From Glebionis coronaria (taxonomy: Eukaryota > Streptophyta > Magnoliopsida > Asterales > Asteraceae), in contig CM046875.1 of the NCBI GenBank assembly GCA_025667525.1, positions 286,086,140 to 286,150,139 of the forward strand: 64,000 bases of DNA, read 5' to 3'. The translations under genes were made by a program, and so were the position numbers. Position 1 is the first letter of the stretch, and each line of letters opens with the position of its first letter. Under the pieces are notes generated by a model. It saw only the letters and a program-made list of their open reading frames with translations, made no database searches and was not told the DNA's origin. Shown piece after piece: positions 26,424 to 38,070 of this stretch.

Positions 26424-27622
26424 GACATTAAGACTTATTTTGGGATGACCCGTATCTATTCAAACAATGCGCTGATTTGATTATTCACCGATGTGTTGAT
26501 GGACCGGCCGCTTTAGACATTCTCGAAGCTTGCCACAAAGGACCCACGGGTGGTCACTTTGGTCCCAACTATACCGCCAAAAAAGTGTTTGACTCGGGAT
26601 TTTATTGGCCCACCATTTATCGTGATGCTCACGAGATGGTTAAACATTGTGATGCTTGCCAAAAACAAGGCAAGATCACACATAAAGATGAGATGACTCA
26701 AAATTTCATACAAGAATGTGAAATCTTTGATGTATGGGGTATCGACTTTATGGGGCCATTCCCTTCATCTAAAGGAAACAAATACATCCTTGTAGCCGTT
26801 GACTACGTTTCTTAATGGGTTGAAGCCAAAGCTTTACCCACTAATGACGCAAGGGTGGTTTGTAACTTTTTGAAATCGCTGTTCGCTAGATTCGGTGTGC
26901 CTCGTGCCATTATTAGTGATCGCGGGACTCATTTTTTCAATGATCAATTTGCAAGAGTCATGGCTAAGTATGGTGTAAATCATCGTCTTTCCACCGCATA
27001 CCACCCACAAACTAATGGCCATGCTGAAATCTCTAACCGAGGATTAAAGCGAATTCTTGAACGAACCGTGGGAGAGCATCGTGCCTCATGGGCCGATAAA
27101 CTTGATGATGCTCTGTGGGCATTTCGTACCGCATACAAGACTCCGATTGGTTGTACACCATATCGTCTCGTGTACGGGAAAGCATGCCACCTCCCCATTG
27201 AGTTGGAGCACAAGGCTTACTGGGCCTTGGAGTGGGCTGATTTCGATATCAACAAAGCCGGTGACCTACGCAAGATCTAACTCAATGAGTTGAATGAACT
27301 CCGAAATGAGGCTTATGAAAATTCTTTGATTTATAAGGAAAAGACTAAGCTCATTCATGACTCCAAGATTAAAAACCGAGAGTTCCAAGTTGGAGACAAA
27401 GTTTTACTCTTTAACTCTCGGTTGAAAATCTTTTTGGGCAAGCTGAAATCTCGTTGGTCCGGCCCATTCACCATTGCCCAAATTTTTCCATATGGTACTC
27501 TCGAGCTCGCTCAACCTAATGGACCTAATTTTAAGGTGAATGGCCAACGAGTGAAGTTGTACTTTGGTGAGGACATCTCTCATGAGATGATTTCATCCCT
27601 CACCATGTTTCCCATGAACTAA
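26424..27622 (+). pseudogene. pol: Athila A integrase
   Basis: HHCC finger: [18 protein letters not shown], with HCDACQKQG giving the Cys pair. Core: [20 protein letters not shown] (first Asp), then TAA 26813-26815 in place of a Lys codon, [14 protein letters not shown] (second Asp present here, unlike B) and [18 protein letters not shown] (Glu). C-terminus: SRWSGPFTIAQIFPYGTLEL and NGQRVKLYFGEDISHE, a GPF/Y-type module; no chromodomain. A second TAA at 27278-27280 replaces CAA. The ORF ends with TAA at 27620-27622. Confidence 0.9.
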
Positions 27623-29565
27623 TTTTGGGTCGAGTCAGGCTCGTGACTCGGTTATCAAAAACAAGCGCTCCTCGGGAGGCAACCCGAGTATCTATCCTTT
27701 TACGTTTTAACCTCCTAAGTGTAGGGGGACCTCTATAGGTTGTTTGTGTTTGTGTGGTGATGTGATTACAGGGATGAATGCACTCTTGGAACCTTTGAAG
27801 AACCGTGCTCCCGTGTTATCCGAAATCCGGTTCTATCTCTCAACTATCGTGATTCAATTTTCTTCATACTCACATTTGAAATTGATCACTTTAGCCGTCT
27901 CTTTCTTAGCTTGATTTAACCAACGTGCACAATGTCATAAGTGTAGGGGAGACTTTTCCCACATGCTTAAACATTGAGGACAATGTTTATCTTAAGTGTA
28001 GGGGGACTTCTATCGAAGTTTTAAGTGGACTTTTCCATTAAAATGCCTTCATTTAACCGGAAAATCATCTTTTTCAGCCTTTTTCAAATTTTTATTTAAC
28101 TTTAGCCATTTAGTCGTAATTTTTATATTTTTTATCGTTGCTTTCATATGTATATATCCCACAATAAAGTCAAAAATATTAATAAAGTGGTGTAGCTAGT
28201 TTTGAAGTCTTTGGCATATTAGGCCCGTTGCGATTATTTTGACTCAACTCGAATAGACTTATCCAAGTTTATTCTAGCTAGTATCCTTAACCATGTAGAC
28301 CTTAATTGGTTTATTAGGCTAAGCATCCACGAGTCTCATTACTTGAGATTTTAAATTGTGGAGAACGAGAAATGATAGAGTCAATTATAAGTCGGTATTC
28401 TTGCACAAGCACACTTGGTGTGATTATCTGCCTATTCTCCCATCACTTGCTAATAATTTATCTGCAATAAGTAAGGTCGTACGATTTGAAAAGTTACTTA
28501 GCTTCTAGCCCAAGATCGTTTAAAAGTTGCTCGGTAATGATAAGAGTTCATAGCCAAGGCATAACTTATGAAGCGGGGCGCGAAGATTGGCGAGTCCGAA
28601 AAGGCCCTAACAAGGCATGAGGATTCAATCTTATTGCTAAAGATCCAAGGTGATGTGAAAAGTATTATTCCCTAAATCAATATGAAGGATCAAGACTCAC
28701 GACGAAAAGCAATCAACTCCCATAAAGATCATGGAGAAGTCTATCCGAAAAGACCCTAACAAGGTATGAGGATAAATAGATCCAAGTCCGAAAAGGAGGC
28801 GGATCGTTGTATCTCAAAATCCCAATTAGCGATTGAAGAAATAATGATGAAGTCGTGGTCAACAAAGTTGGAGTACCCCTCAAAAGTCCCCAAGTGAAGA
28901 AACTCTATTAACGAAGAGAAGACCATTATCTCAAGAACGTCTCTCAAGATATGAAGTATGAAGTACATGCCAAATATCGGCCAGAGAAAGGTCTCAAATC
29001 GTGAAGCGAGTTACGCCAAGATATGAACTTTTTGATATCCCAAGAAGCAGTTTTAAGAGATTTTGTCCTTTAGCTAACTATTAATCAAATCGTCCTACTT
29101 TGCTTTCAGCCTAAATAAACTATCGCAATAAGTCCAAAAATGCATCTTCATGATCATTCTAAGATAAAAATAAAATATAAGAGATACGCCTAGGAATAAG
29201 GGAGTTTAAGCATATAATTAAGCCATGTGTGTAAGTGTTTGATTTGCTAACTTATAATAACAATGATCTCGTTTTTAAGCTTAGTTTGGGGAACGTGAAA
29301 CTTGAGGGTGATAAATCTTCGCAGCACCAAAGCCCTAATGTAAGTCCTTGATCTCTTTGCAAGTTATTTCCATATAGCTATTTTCAAGTGAAAATGGTTT
29401 TCTATCCTTTTGTTTCCTTTAAAGTTTTAATTTCTCTTAGTATTCTATGTTTTGTTTTAGTAGTATGTTAATAAGGCCAAGGTTGATTGATTATGAGAAA
29501 AGTGTAAATTTGCTTTATCACTAAGCATTGCATGAGGGCATGGCAATGGTTAAGTGAAGGGGATT
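27623..29565 (+). other. Non-coding tail of Athila A between pol and 3' LTR
   Basis: 1.94 kb with no frame of interest; Athila elements may carry an env-like gene here, but none is seen. It has a hairpin CTCGGG-aggcaa-CCCGAG at 27671-27688 and three AAGTGTAGGGG(G)A words (27717, 27939, 27994). It also has an imperfect direct repeat around 'CCGAAAAGRCCCTAACAAGG' (about 28594 and 28746). The tail ends in the polypurine tract AGTGAAGGGGATT (29553-29565). B and D carry the same tail, shortened. Confidence 0.85.
27671..27688 (+). other. Post-pol hairpin CTCGGG/CCCGAG of Athila A
   Basis: Perfect 6-bp stem with loop AGGCAA, in the context GCGCTCCTCGGGAGGCAACC. Found 49 bases after the pol stop, and again in B at 47906-47923. 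It could act in RNA processing or packaging; that is inference. Confidence 0.7.
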
Positions 29566-30861
29566 TGATAGGTGTGAAAACACCCATCCTTTTACCATTT
29601 ATTTCTTGCTAAAACAAGACCAAAACGCGTATTTAATGTCATTTGTTTGGAATTATGCGTGGTTTGTGTGTTTGTTGTGTTTTCAGAGCCAACCGGATAA
29701 ATATTGAAGAAAACATGGGATTGCGCGGGTTTTATCGAAGAAAAAGACTCAAGACGAAGTCTATAGTCCAAGAGATGCAAAAGATTTGAAGTCAATGGGC
29801 CTATTTGAAGATTTATCGAAGAAAAGTCCCAAAGATGGAAGATTTACACATGTCGAAAGAACTCAAGTCTATTAAACGAAGAAATTAAGAGACGAGTTGA
29901 AATTATTCGTCGACAAATCCCGAATCAGAATCGAAAACGCCGACTTTACTGAAAAGACGAGAAGACGAAAAGAAAGTAGAAAGCCCACTCACCAACCAAC
30001 CACTTGGCCTATATAAAGGGATCCTTCACACATTTTGAGCCAGTTTTTATTTTTTTTCCTTTCTTCCTTCTTGTTCGTAGGAAACACCAACACCATTAGG
30101 GTGTTTGGTGATTTTATTTTTCTCTAATTCAATCCATAGATTTGTAAGTTTTAACCTTTCCCTTTGTTTTTTTAACATTAATCTTTCAATACAATCTTCC
30201 ATTTAATCTTGTTCATCTTCTCTTTTTGATTCAAAGTTTTAAAGTTCTTATTTGGTTGATTTTAATCCATAAAAGTAAGTGGGTTTTGTGTTTTTAGTGT
30301 TTTGGTTTGATGATTATGGTTAGTAAATGATTAATGTTTAGTTTGGTTTAAATCTTTTGGTTAAATTTGGCTTGTTTTGATTGAAATCGTATTCCCCTGT
30401 TCTTCGCTGTTCTTCATGAACCCAGATTCCGGATCAACCGAATTTCTCATTTATTCCGGATCAACATAAATATTCCGGATCAGTCATTTTTCATTATTTA
30501 TTCCGGATCGACTGGATATTCCGGATCAACCGGATATTCCGGATCAGTCATTTTGTGTCAAACCTTCCGAATCAACCTTTTCCATCCGGAATATCTAATA
30601 TTCCGGATCAAGCTCCATATTCCGAATCAACCTTTTCCATCCGGAATATCCAATATTCCGGATCAATTGATTTATTCCGAATCAAACTCTTTTCAATTTT
30701 ATTCCGGATAGCACTTTTATTCCGGATCACTTGTATTATTCCGGATCAACTTTATTTATTCCGAATTAAGTTTATTTTCCTATTTATTCTGAATGAGCAT
30801 TTCTTCCAGCTTTTCTCGTTTTAATTTTCTAAGTTTTTGAGCTACGTTTTTAATCACTTTT
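29566..30861 (+). repeat. 3' LTR of Athila A, first part (before copia C)
   Basis: Starts TGATAGGTGTGAAAAC after the polypurine tract and follows the 5' LTR up to AATCACTTTT, where copia C begins. TATA box at 30010. The motif array (30426-30794) has one more 19-base unit than the 5' LTR. Confidence 0.95.
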
Positions 30862-31246
30862 TGTTAGCCTCAAAATATTGAGTCAAACAAGAATGTTCGG
30901 TCATAGGTTTCTATTGTAACATTAGTTAGAACGTTGTAATAGGTAGTTATTTAGTCGTGGTTCACGGGCTTGGATTTAAACTAATTAAAGTCCAAAAGAC
31001 AAGCCCGGCCCAATATATAGTCCATTAAAGCCTGCATGTAGGTGGACTATATATACTACCCTCCTAGCATGTTAGGAGGGTGGATGGTCATTTGTAAAAA
31101 ATTCTTTTCTCTAATCTGATATTCACCAAGTTAATCACCTCCTCTCTACTTTCTCTCACTACTTTCTCTCTCTAGGAATTCATCTCTTTTTCATCTATTT
31201 TCTTTCTTTCTTCATTGATTAATCATCACAAATATAAGGGACAACA
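30862..31246 (+). repeat. 5' LTR of copia C (385 bp)
   Basis: TGTTAGCCTC to GGGACAACA. It contains TATATATA at 31048-31055 and, just downstream, a perfect hairpin ACCCTCCTA-gcatgt-TAGGAGGGT (31058-31081), so the stem should lie at or near the 5' end of the RNA. It is followed by TGGTATCA (31249-31256), the first eight bases of an initiator tRNA-Met primer site; beyond these the match fails. Confidence 0.95.
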
Positions 31247-31296
31247 TTTGGTATCAATCGCCATGGGGTAGTTTTGTGATTCGTTGTTGATTTTAC

Positions 31297-32180
31297 TTGG
31301 TTTGTGATTATGATACTGAGGATGACAATGGTCCTATCTTTGATGCTGAGCCAATTGCTAAGGTGATCGAAATAATTCTCTTCATAATGGACTCCGGATG
31401 CACGAAGCACATGACGGGGAATCTCAAGCTTCTAATTAACTTCGTGGAGAAGTTCCTGGGTACGGTCCGATTTGGAAATGATCAATTTACACCGATCCTA
31501 GGATATGGAGACTTGGTTCAGGGGAATATCACTATCAAAAGGGTTTACTACGTCGAAGGGCTCAATCATAATCTTTTCTCGGTTGGTCAATTATGTGATG
31601 CGGATTTGGAGGTTGCTTTTAGAAAGAAGACATGTTTTGTTCGTGATTATGATGGGAATGACTTACTTACCGGAACACGGGGTACTGATCTCTACACTAT
31701 TTCTCTACAAGACTCCACATCTTCAACTCCAATCTGTTTCATGGCTAAAGCTTCAACGACTCAAGCTTGGTTATGGCATCAACGTTTATCTCATCTTAAC
31801 TTTGATACCATCAACTTGCTTTCCAAGAAAGATATTGTGCGAGGCCTTCCTAACTTGAAATTCATCAAAGATCATCTTTGTTCTTCTTGTGAGCTTTGTA
31901 AAGCTAAACGGAGTAGTTTCAAGACAAAGACTACACCAAGCTCTAAAGGACGGTTAGATCTTCTTCATATAGATTTGTGTGGTCCCATGCGTGTTCAAAG
32001 TATCCAATGGGAAGAAATACGTTATGGTAATTGTCGATGACTACTCAAGGTACACATGGACTCACTTCTTGAGGTCCAAAGATGAAACACCCGATGTTCT
32101 CATCAGCTTCCTTAAAGTGATAAACGTGGTCTTCAAGCTCAAGTTAAAGTGGTTCGTACTGACAGAGGTACAAAATTCTT
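31297..32180 (+). pseudogene. pol: Copia C protease and integrase N-terminus
   Basis: Opens MVCDYDTEDDNGPIFD and reaches IMDSGCTKHMTGNLKLLINF, the protease active site (Asp-Ser-Gly near 31388). Then GYGDLVQGNITIKRVYYVEG, LNHNLFSVGQLCDADLEVAF, and the integrase zinc finger with WLWHQRLSHLNFDTINLLSK and CSSCELCKAKRSSFKT. DLLHIDLCGPMRV gives the first catalytic Asp. A frameshift near 32015 moves to the frame with VMVIVDDYSRYTWTHFLRSK, and another near 32150 leads to the rest of the core. These words are the standard Pol of a copia family I know from Asteraceae genomes. Confidence 0.9.
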
Positions 32181-33258
32181 GAATTCAAAACTAAGAAATT
32201 ATTTTGAAGCCGAAGGAATTGAACATGAAACATCTATTGCTCGAACACCCGAACAAAACGGCGTTGTTGAAAGACGAAACCGTACTTTAGTTGAGGCTGC
32301 TCGAACATTACTATCCGCTTCAAAACTTCCACTATACTTTTGGGCTGAAGCCGTGTCAATCGCATGCTACACACAAAACCGCTCCTTAGTTATCCCAAGA
32401 CACCAAAAGACACCATATCACATAATTAATGATCGCAAACCTTCACTCAAACACCTTCACGTTTTTGGATGTACGTGTTACATTATTCGAGATGGTGAAA
32501 ATCTGGACAAGATGAAAGAGAAAGGTGATGCATGCATTTTAGTGGGATATGCAACTCAGTCTAAGGGATATAGAGTGTACAACAAGAGAACAAAATTGAT
32601 AGTCGAGACTATTCATATCAGATTTGATGAATTACAAGAAATGGCACTTGAACAAAACAGTTTAAGTCCCGATTCACAACGACAAACGACTTCCGTTCAC
32701 AACCGCACGGAACTCGAAGCTCAAGACCACAGCAATGAACCGTCAAGTTCAACGCTGGTTCCAGAAAATGTTCCTAGAGCTTATATGACAATCGACACGA
32801 CAATTGAAGAGTTGGAAATGTTATATGGACCAATGTATGATGAATATTTCATGGGGGAGAAACAAGTTGTATCGAAGTCTTCCACTGTCACTCATGATAT
32901 GAATGATGATACCGATCATCGTCAACAAAAGGATACAACTTCATCTACTTCAACACGGGTTGCTGCAGATTTACCTCCTCAGAATATCACTTCAACAATC
33001 GATCCTACAACATCCACAACTACTGTCATTGCTACAGAGAACACAAATCAAGCAGACAATGCATTATCTGACGAAGAGGAGTTTATCAACCCATTCGGTA
33101 CACCGGTACACGAAACTGGAGAGTCTTCTACTCGCCATGTTGATCCGTCAAATATGCACACGTTCTACCAACGACATCCTTCAACACAGCATTGGACCCG
33201 AGATCATCCTTTGGTTCATGTCATTGGAAACCCTTCACAGCCCGTTCGCACAAGATGA
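32149..33258 (+). pseudogene. pol: Copia C integrase core and linker
   Basis: Begins VRTDRGTKFLNSKLRNYF (second catalytic Asp; the usual SDNGTEF is here TDRGTKF), then TPEQNGVVERRNRTLVEAAR (Glu) and FWAEAVSIACYTQNRSLVIP, and continues into a long Ser/Thr/Asp-rich linker. It ends at TGA 33256-33258, in the place where a CGA Arg codon is expected (TRRQL motif), again a C-to-T type change. Confidence 0.88.
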
Positions 33259-34874
33259 CAGCTTAACACCGATACTGATGTTTGTATGTTCGCACTCGCC
33301 GTGAGTTCAGCTGAACCGAAAAACATCAAAGAAGCATTAGCTGATCATGCTTGGATTGAATCGATGACGGATGAACTTCAACAATTTGAAAGACTTAAAG
33401 TTTGGGAACTTGTTGACAGACCATACGATGTAACACCATTAAATCTTTGATGGATCTGGAAAAACAAGTTGGATGAAGAAAACACGATCATCAAGAATAA
33501 ATCTAGGTAGTGGCTAAAGGGTATGGACAGAAAGAGGGTATTGATTTTGAAGAATCATTTGCACCAGTAGCTCGAATGGAAGCGGTCAGGATTTTCCTCG
33601 CTTATGCTGCACATAAGGGATTTATCGTTTATCAAATGGACGTAAAGACGGCGTTTCTTAACGGTCCTCTGAAGGAAGAAGTTTATGTCACGCAGCCGGA
33701 AGGATTCGTCAATCCTCATTATCCTGACAAGGTGTATCGTCTCCACAAAGCACTTTATGGACTCAAGCAAGCTCCAAGGGCGTGGTACGACGAGCTCTCG
33801 AAATTTTTGGTCTCCAAAGGTTTCTCAAAAGGTTCCATTGATTTAACTTTGTTCACTTATAAATATGGGGATGACATTTTGCTTGTGCAGATTTATGTCG
33901 ATGACATTATTTTTGGGTCTACAAACTCAAAACTTTCAAAATGGTTTGAAAAAGTAATGCACAGCAGATTTAAAATGTCTATGATGGGCGAACTAAAATT
34001 CTTTCTAGGAATTCAAGTTCACCAATCCCCAAGTGGTATCTTCATTAACCAAGCTAAGTATTGTCAAGAGATAATCAAAAAGCATGGTATGACATCATGT
34101 GACCCCGTTGGGACACCATTATCAACCACATCCCTAGATGCTGATTTGGAGGGATTACCCATAGATCAAACGAGATATCGTTCAATGATCGGGTCCCTGA
34201 TGTACTTGACAGCAAGCAGACCTGATATTCATCATGCTACGTGTTATTGTGCACGATATCAAGCACGACCCACTGAAAAGCACCTCAAGTAGGTTAAACG
34301 GATCTTTCGGTACCTTAAGAATACCATTCACATGGGACTCTGGTATGCGAGGGAAACCGGTTTCTTTCTAACGGCCTATTCAGATTCTGATCATATAGGG
34401 TGTCTTGATACACGAAAAAGTACTTCTGGTGGTGCACAATTTCTAGGTCAAGACAAGCTTGTGGGATGGTCTTCCAAGAAGCAGGATTGCACGTCACTTT
34501 CATCAGCCGAAGCGGAGTATGTGTCTCTATCTGCGTGTTGTGCTCATGTTCTTTGGATGAGAACACAACTCACGGATTAGGGCTTCCATTTTGATAAAGT
34601 ACCTATGTATTGTGACTCAAAGTCGGCCATAGCCATCTCCTGCAATCGGGTTCAGCGTTCCCGCACGAAGCACATTGATGTCCGATATCACTTCATTAAG
34701 GAACAAGTTGAAAGAGGTATTGTTGAATTATACTTTGTTGGAACTGATTACCAATTAGCTGACTTGTTTATAAAAGCTCTTTCGAAAGAGAGGTTTGCGT
34801 ATCTAGTTAGGCAAATTGGTATGAGATCTTTGACTCCAGCAGAACTGGAGGTTCTGGCAAAGAAGCCTGCTTGA
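33259..34874 (+). pseudogene. pol: Copia C reverse transcriptase and RNase H
   Basis: After the stop the frame is readable: EPKNIKEALADHAWIESMTD, then TGA near 33448 and a one-base loss near 33508. From 33510 it is open: [32 protein letters not shown] (catalytic Asp), [20 protein letters not shown] and [12 protein letters not shown] (YVDD). A TAG at about 34290 replaces Glu, and RNase H follows with AYSDSDHIGC, SSAEAEYVSLSACCAHVLWM, a TAG at 34578-34580 and YCDSKSAIAISCNRVQRSRT. It ends LTPAELEVLAKKPA at 34872-34874. Confidence 0.92.
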
Positions 34875-37450
34875 TTTATCTATCAAACATCAACTTGTAA
34901 ATATCTTTGAAAAAGCAAAATACAAAAATATAAAACACATAAAAGCAAAACACAAAATTAAAAATCTTTCAAAATCCAAAAATATTCTTCTCGACATGTC
35001 TTTCAGTATCGATAATATGGACGTGCCTAGAAATGTCGCTCAATAACGACACGGGTGTGTACATAAAGCTCGAATGAAAGTTGTAAATATTTTTCAAAAC
35101 ATGTCATTTCTTCTTCTAATAAAGGAAATTGTCTATTTTGGACAAATATTTCCAAACAACGGGTAGAGCAATCTATCACGGGTTGAGCTTGTCACAAAAC
35201 ATTCAACGTTTTGAGCTCAACACAATGGCTTGTAATCACTTTCAGATTGCAACCCGGATCGATATTCACGGGGGAGTGTACGATTTAGTACCCTTACCCT
35301 CAGCAAAAGAAGAGAAATCTTCTTACACTTGAGTGGATTCGTCAAGACATTCAAAGTCTATGAACTCAAGTTTATGCTTTAGAAAAACCTTTCGACAAAA
35401 AGAATTGATTTTTCAAAAAGCGTTGAACACAATTTTTTCAAGAATTTTTCAATGATATTCAAAATCTTTCAAAAATTGTGTGTTCAACAACTCCCATCCT
35501 CAAAAAGCGAAATGTGGATCATATCCTCACAATGACAATTCAATTGGATCAATTTTTGAGGGGGAGCATTTTAACTTCATGCAAAGATTAACACATCTTT
35601 CTCCCGGAGATTTTCAAGACTATTTTTTCAAAATATATTTTAATCAAATTGGTATCTCTAATATCAAAAGATTTTATATATTAGAGATAGGGGGATAAAA
35701 TGTGATTAAAATGTGATCTCATATATGACTTAAGCACTTTAACTCTTACCCACATGTGCGAAACACTTTCGATTATCGATGCACATGTGAAGGGGGAGCT
35801 TTTCTGAAACGACAAAACTAGCAAGGTCTTAAATGTTTTTCAAACACTTTGTTAGAATTTAAAGTGGTTTTCATGGTTACGATCAAATACCCACAACATC
35901 TTTAATTCACGACGTTATTGGTGTCAAAAGGGTGGTTAGGTTTAAGTCCTATGATCCAACCAGAACCAGAGGGATCTTCCCAGGGACAATCTAATAGATT
36001 ATTAGAAGTCCTTAGGAAAGATGGAGTAGAATGTGAACGTAGCTGAATGCCGACTAAGTACTGATGATAGCACTGGAACAATCACAACAAGGTGCTATTA
36101 ATGATGTCTTGGTAAGCATTGAAGGGGTTGAAGAATGAAAAAGAAATGTAAGGATAAAGGGTGTAAAGAAAGAAGCCCTCCATACAACTTAGGCAGAAAC
36201 CGGGTCAACACATCATGAAGACAACTCATCATGGACCCAGTGATGTGAAGCACAACCCTTTCCTAGCTACTCAGGCTTCTCTCAAAAGAAGTTTGTTTTA
36301 TTGTCACGGAGATCAACACGACTTCTATTGACTTTCTCACTCCGAGATAGTTGATATTGAATAGGTGGCATCTGCTCCAGCCTCCGACCACTAAAAGTGC
36401 ACAAATCGAGTCTAGAGCCAAGAGATCAATCAAATCTTGTTAGGACACACGGATGAAGATCAAGAGAGTCCTACGCTATATCCTTGTGATATTGCTAGAA
36501 CACTCAGAGTGATACTACTTAGTATTCACAATGATGAGTGGAAATCCTTCCAGTGTTAACATCAAACAGCACTGCGGTAGGTCATATGCAAGATTCTTTA
36601 TGAATTGAACATATGTAAAAACTGAAAAGCAACAGTGGTTTGATTCTGAATTGATTCAAACTCGTTTCAGGTTTCTACGCAATATCTTTATGGTCTTGCC
36701 AGAACATTCAGAGTGATATTCATTAATATTCACAGTGACGAATGGAAATCCTTCTAGCGTCAACATCAAACAGCGCTACGGTAGGTGACTTGTGAGATTC
36801 TCATGAATCAAACTTGTGTCAACTGGAAAGCAACAATGGTAAGATTCTTAATGAATCAAACTTGTTCCAGGAATTTGAATTGACGACTTTAATCAAGCGG
36901 ATATTTATCCAATTGATTCACTCTTTATGTTCGCAGCCTTGCTTTGAGACGGTCGAGTAAAGAGAACGTCTAGTACTGCCGCGAAACCCTGTCAAGGAGA
37001 TTCTTAATTGAATCTACCTGATTACAGGTACGATATTTAGTATCGTATAACGGTCTTCACCGACCGGAGGTAAAACGCTACCGATTTAGGACTAATGTCA
37101 AAGCCATTCAGTCCGTGTCTATGTTTTGTCTCGAGAAGGTGGCGTCACGGTGTACTCAGCAAAGTCAAAGATTCACAACCACATATTCATGCCCAAAGAC
37201 TTATCCAACAATTGATAGTGTGAGCATGTGGATAAAGACACAAGATCGCAAGATGGCAATGACAAGTCAAGGATGATTTGAAAATCTCAAGACTAAAAGA
37301 CAAAGTCGAAAGACAACGACAAAGGCTCAAAGATCATAGCATGAAGGAATAAAACAATTGTTACACGTTCAAGACTCATTTATGACGAAATTCATAAATC
37401 TCATTTGGAATCCAAATATCAAAGAGGAATGACCTCACATTGGGGGAGAT
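34875..37450 (+). other. 2.6-kb non-coding tail of copia C
   Basis: No convincing frame. It contains a 12-bp perfect stem TATCTCTAATAT/ATATTAGAGATA (35653-35689, loop 13). It also has a diverged direct duplication of about 200 bp (units near 36478 and 36683, both with GATATT..AGAACA.TCAGAGTGATA and AACATCAAACAGC), and polypurine words such as GAGGGGGAGC (35558) and AAGGGGGAGC (35791). The tail ends in TTGGGGGAGAT directly before the 3' LTR, which is the polypurine tract. Confidence 0.8.
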
Positions 37451-37835
37451 TGTTAGCCTCAAAATATTGAGTCAAACAAAAATGTTCGGTCATAGTTTTC
37501 TATTGTAACATTAGTTAGAACATTGTAATAGGTAGTTATTTAGTCGTGGTTCACGGGCTTGGATTTAAACTAGTTAAAGTCCAAAAGACAAGCCCGGCCC
37601 AATATATAGTCCATTAAAGCCCGCATGTGGGTGGACTATATATACTACCCTCCTAGCATGTTAGGAGGGTGGATGGTCATTTGTAAAAAATTCTTTTCTC
37701 TAATCTGATATTCACCAAGTTAATCACCTCCTCTCTACTTTCTCTCACTACTTTCTCTCTCTAGGAATTCATCTCTTCTTCATCTATTTTCTTTCTTTCT
37801 TCATTGATTAATCATCACAAATATAAGGGACAACA
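37451..37835 (+). repeat. 3' LTR of copia C (385 bp)
   Basis: Same length as the 5' LTR, with seven substitutions by eye (six transitions). TATATATA at 37637-37644 and the hairpin ACCCTCCTA/TAGGAGGGT are kept. Confidence 0.95.
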
Positions 37836-38065
37836 CTTTTCGTTTGTTGTTTAATTTTGAACTGATCTTTACTTCTTTTAACTTGATTTTCATTTGTCAA
37901 TTGTCTTAGCTTATTTTCACGACTTTGCTCTTTTATTCCTTTACCGTAGAATAGAAAACCAAACCCCCTATTTGTCACCAAGAACGATAAGTACCACTTG
38001 GAGCTGTGATCAATTCGAGAAGATTCCGAGAGATAATCTGAACCCCATGCAAAATCTTTGTATCA
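37836..38065 (+). repeat. 3' LTR of Athila A, second part (after copia C)
   Basis: Begins with the CTTTT duplication and resumes CGTTTGTTGTTTAATTTTG as in the 5' LTR at 21549. It ends TTTGTATCA, followed by GAACG (38066-38070). Confidence 0.95.
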
Positions 38066-38070
38066 GAACG

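Larger units (their letters stand above)
30862..37835 (+). mobile_element. C: young Ty1/copia element lacking gag
   Basis: Two 385-bp LTRs (TGTTAGCC..GACAACA) enclose protease, integrase, reverse transcriptase and RNase H. CTTTT at 30857-30861 and 37836-37840 is the target duplication, within the 3' LTR of A. The LTRs differ at 7 of 385 positions by eye. Only about 50 bases separate the LTR from the pol frame, so the whole gag gene is missing; a 2.6-kb non-coding stretch follows pol. Confidence 0.96.
20276..38065 (+). mobile_element. A: Ty3/gypsy Athila-type element, interrupted by copia C
   Basis: Ends TGATA..TATCA, LTRs at both ends, tRNA-Asp primer site, gag, protease, reverse transcriptase, RNase H and integrase in gypsy order, and a 1.9-kb non-coding tail. 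Flanked by GAACG at 20271-20275 and 38066-38070, a perfect 5-bp target duplication, so the whole structure is one insertion. Copia C (30862-37835) lies in the 3' LTR. Its protein words ([31 protein letters not shown]) are those of the Athila lineage. Confidence 0.95.
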
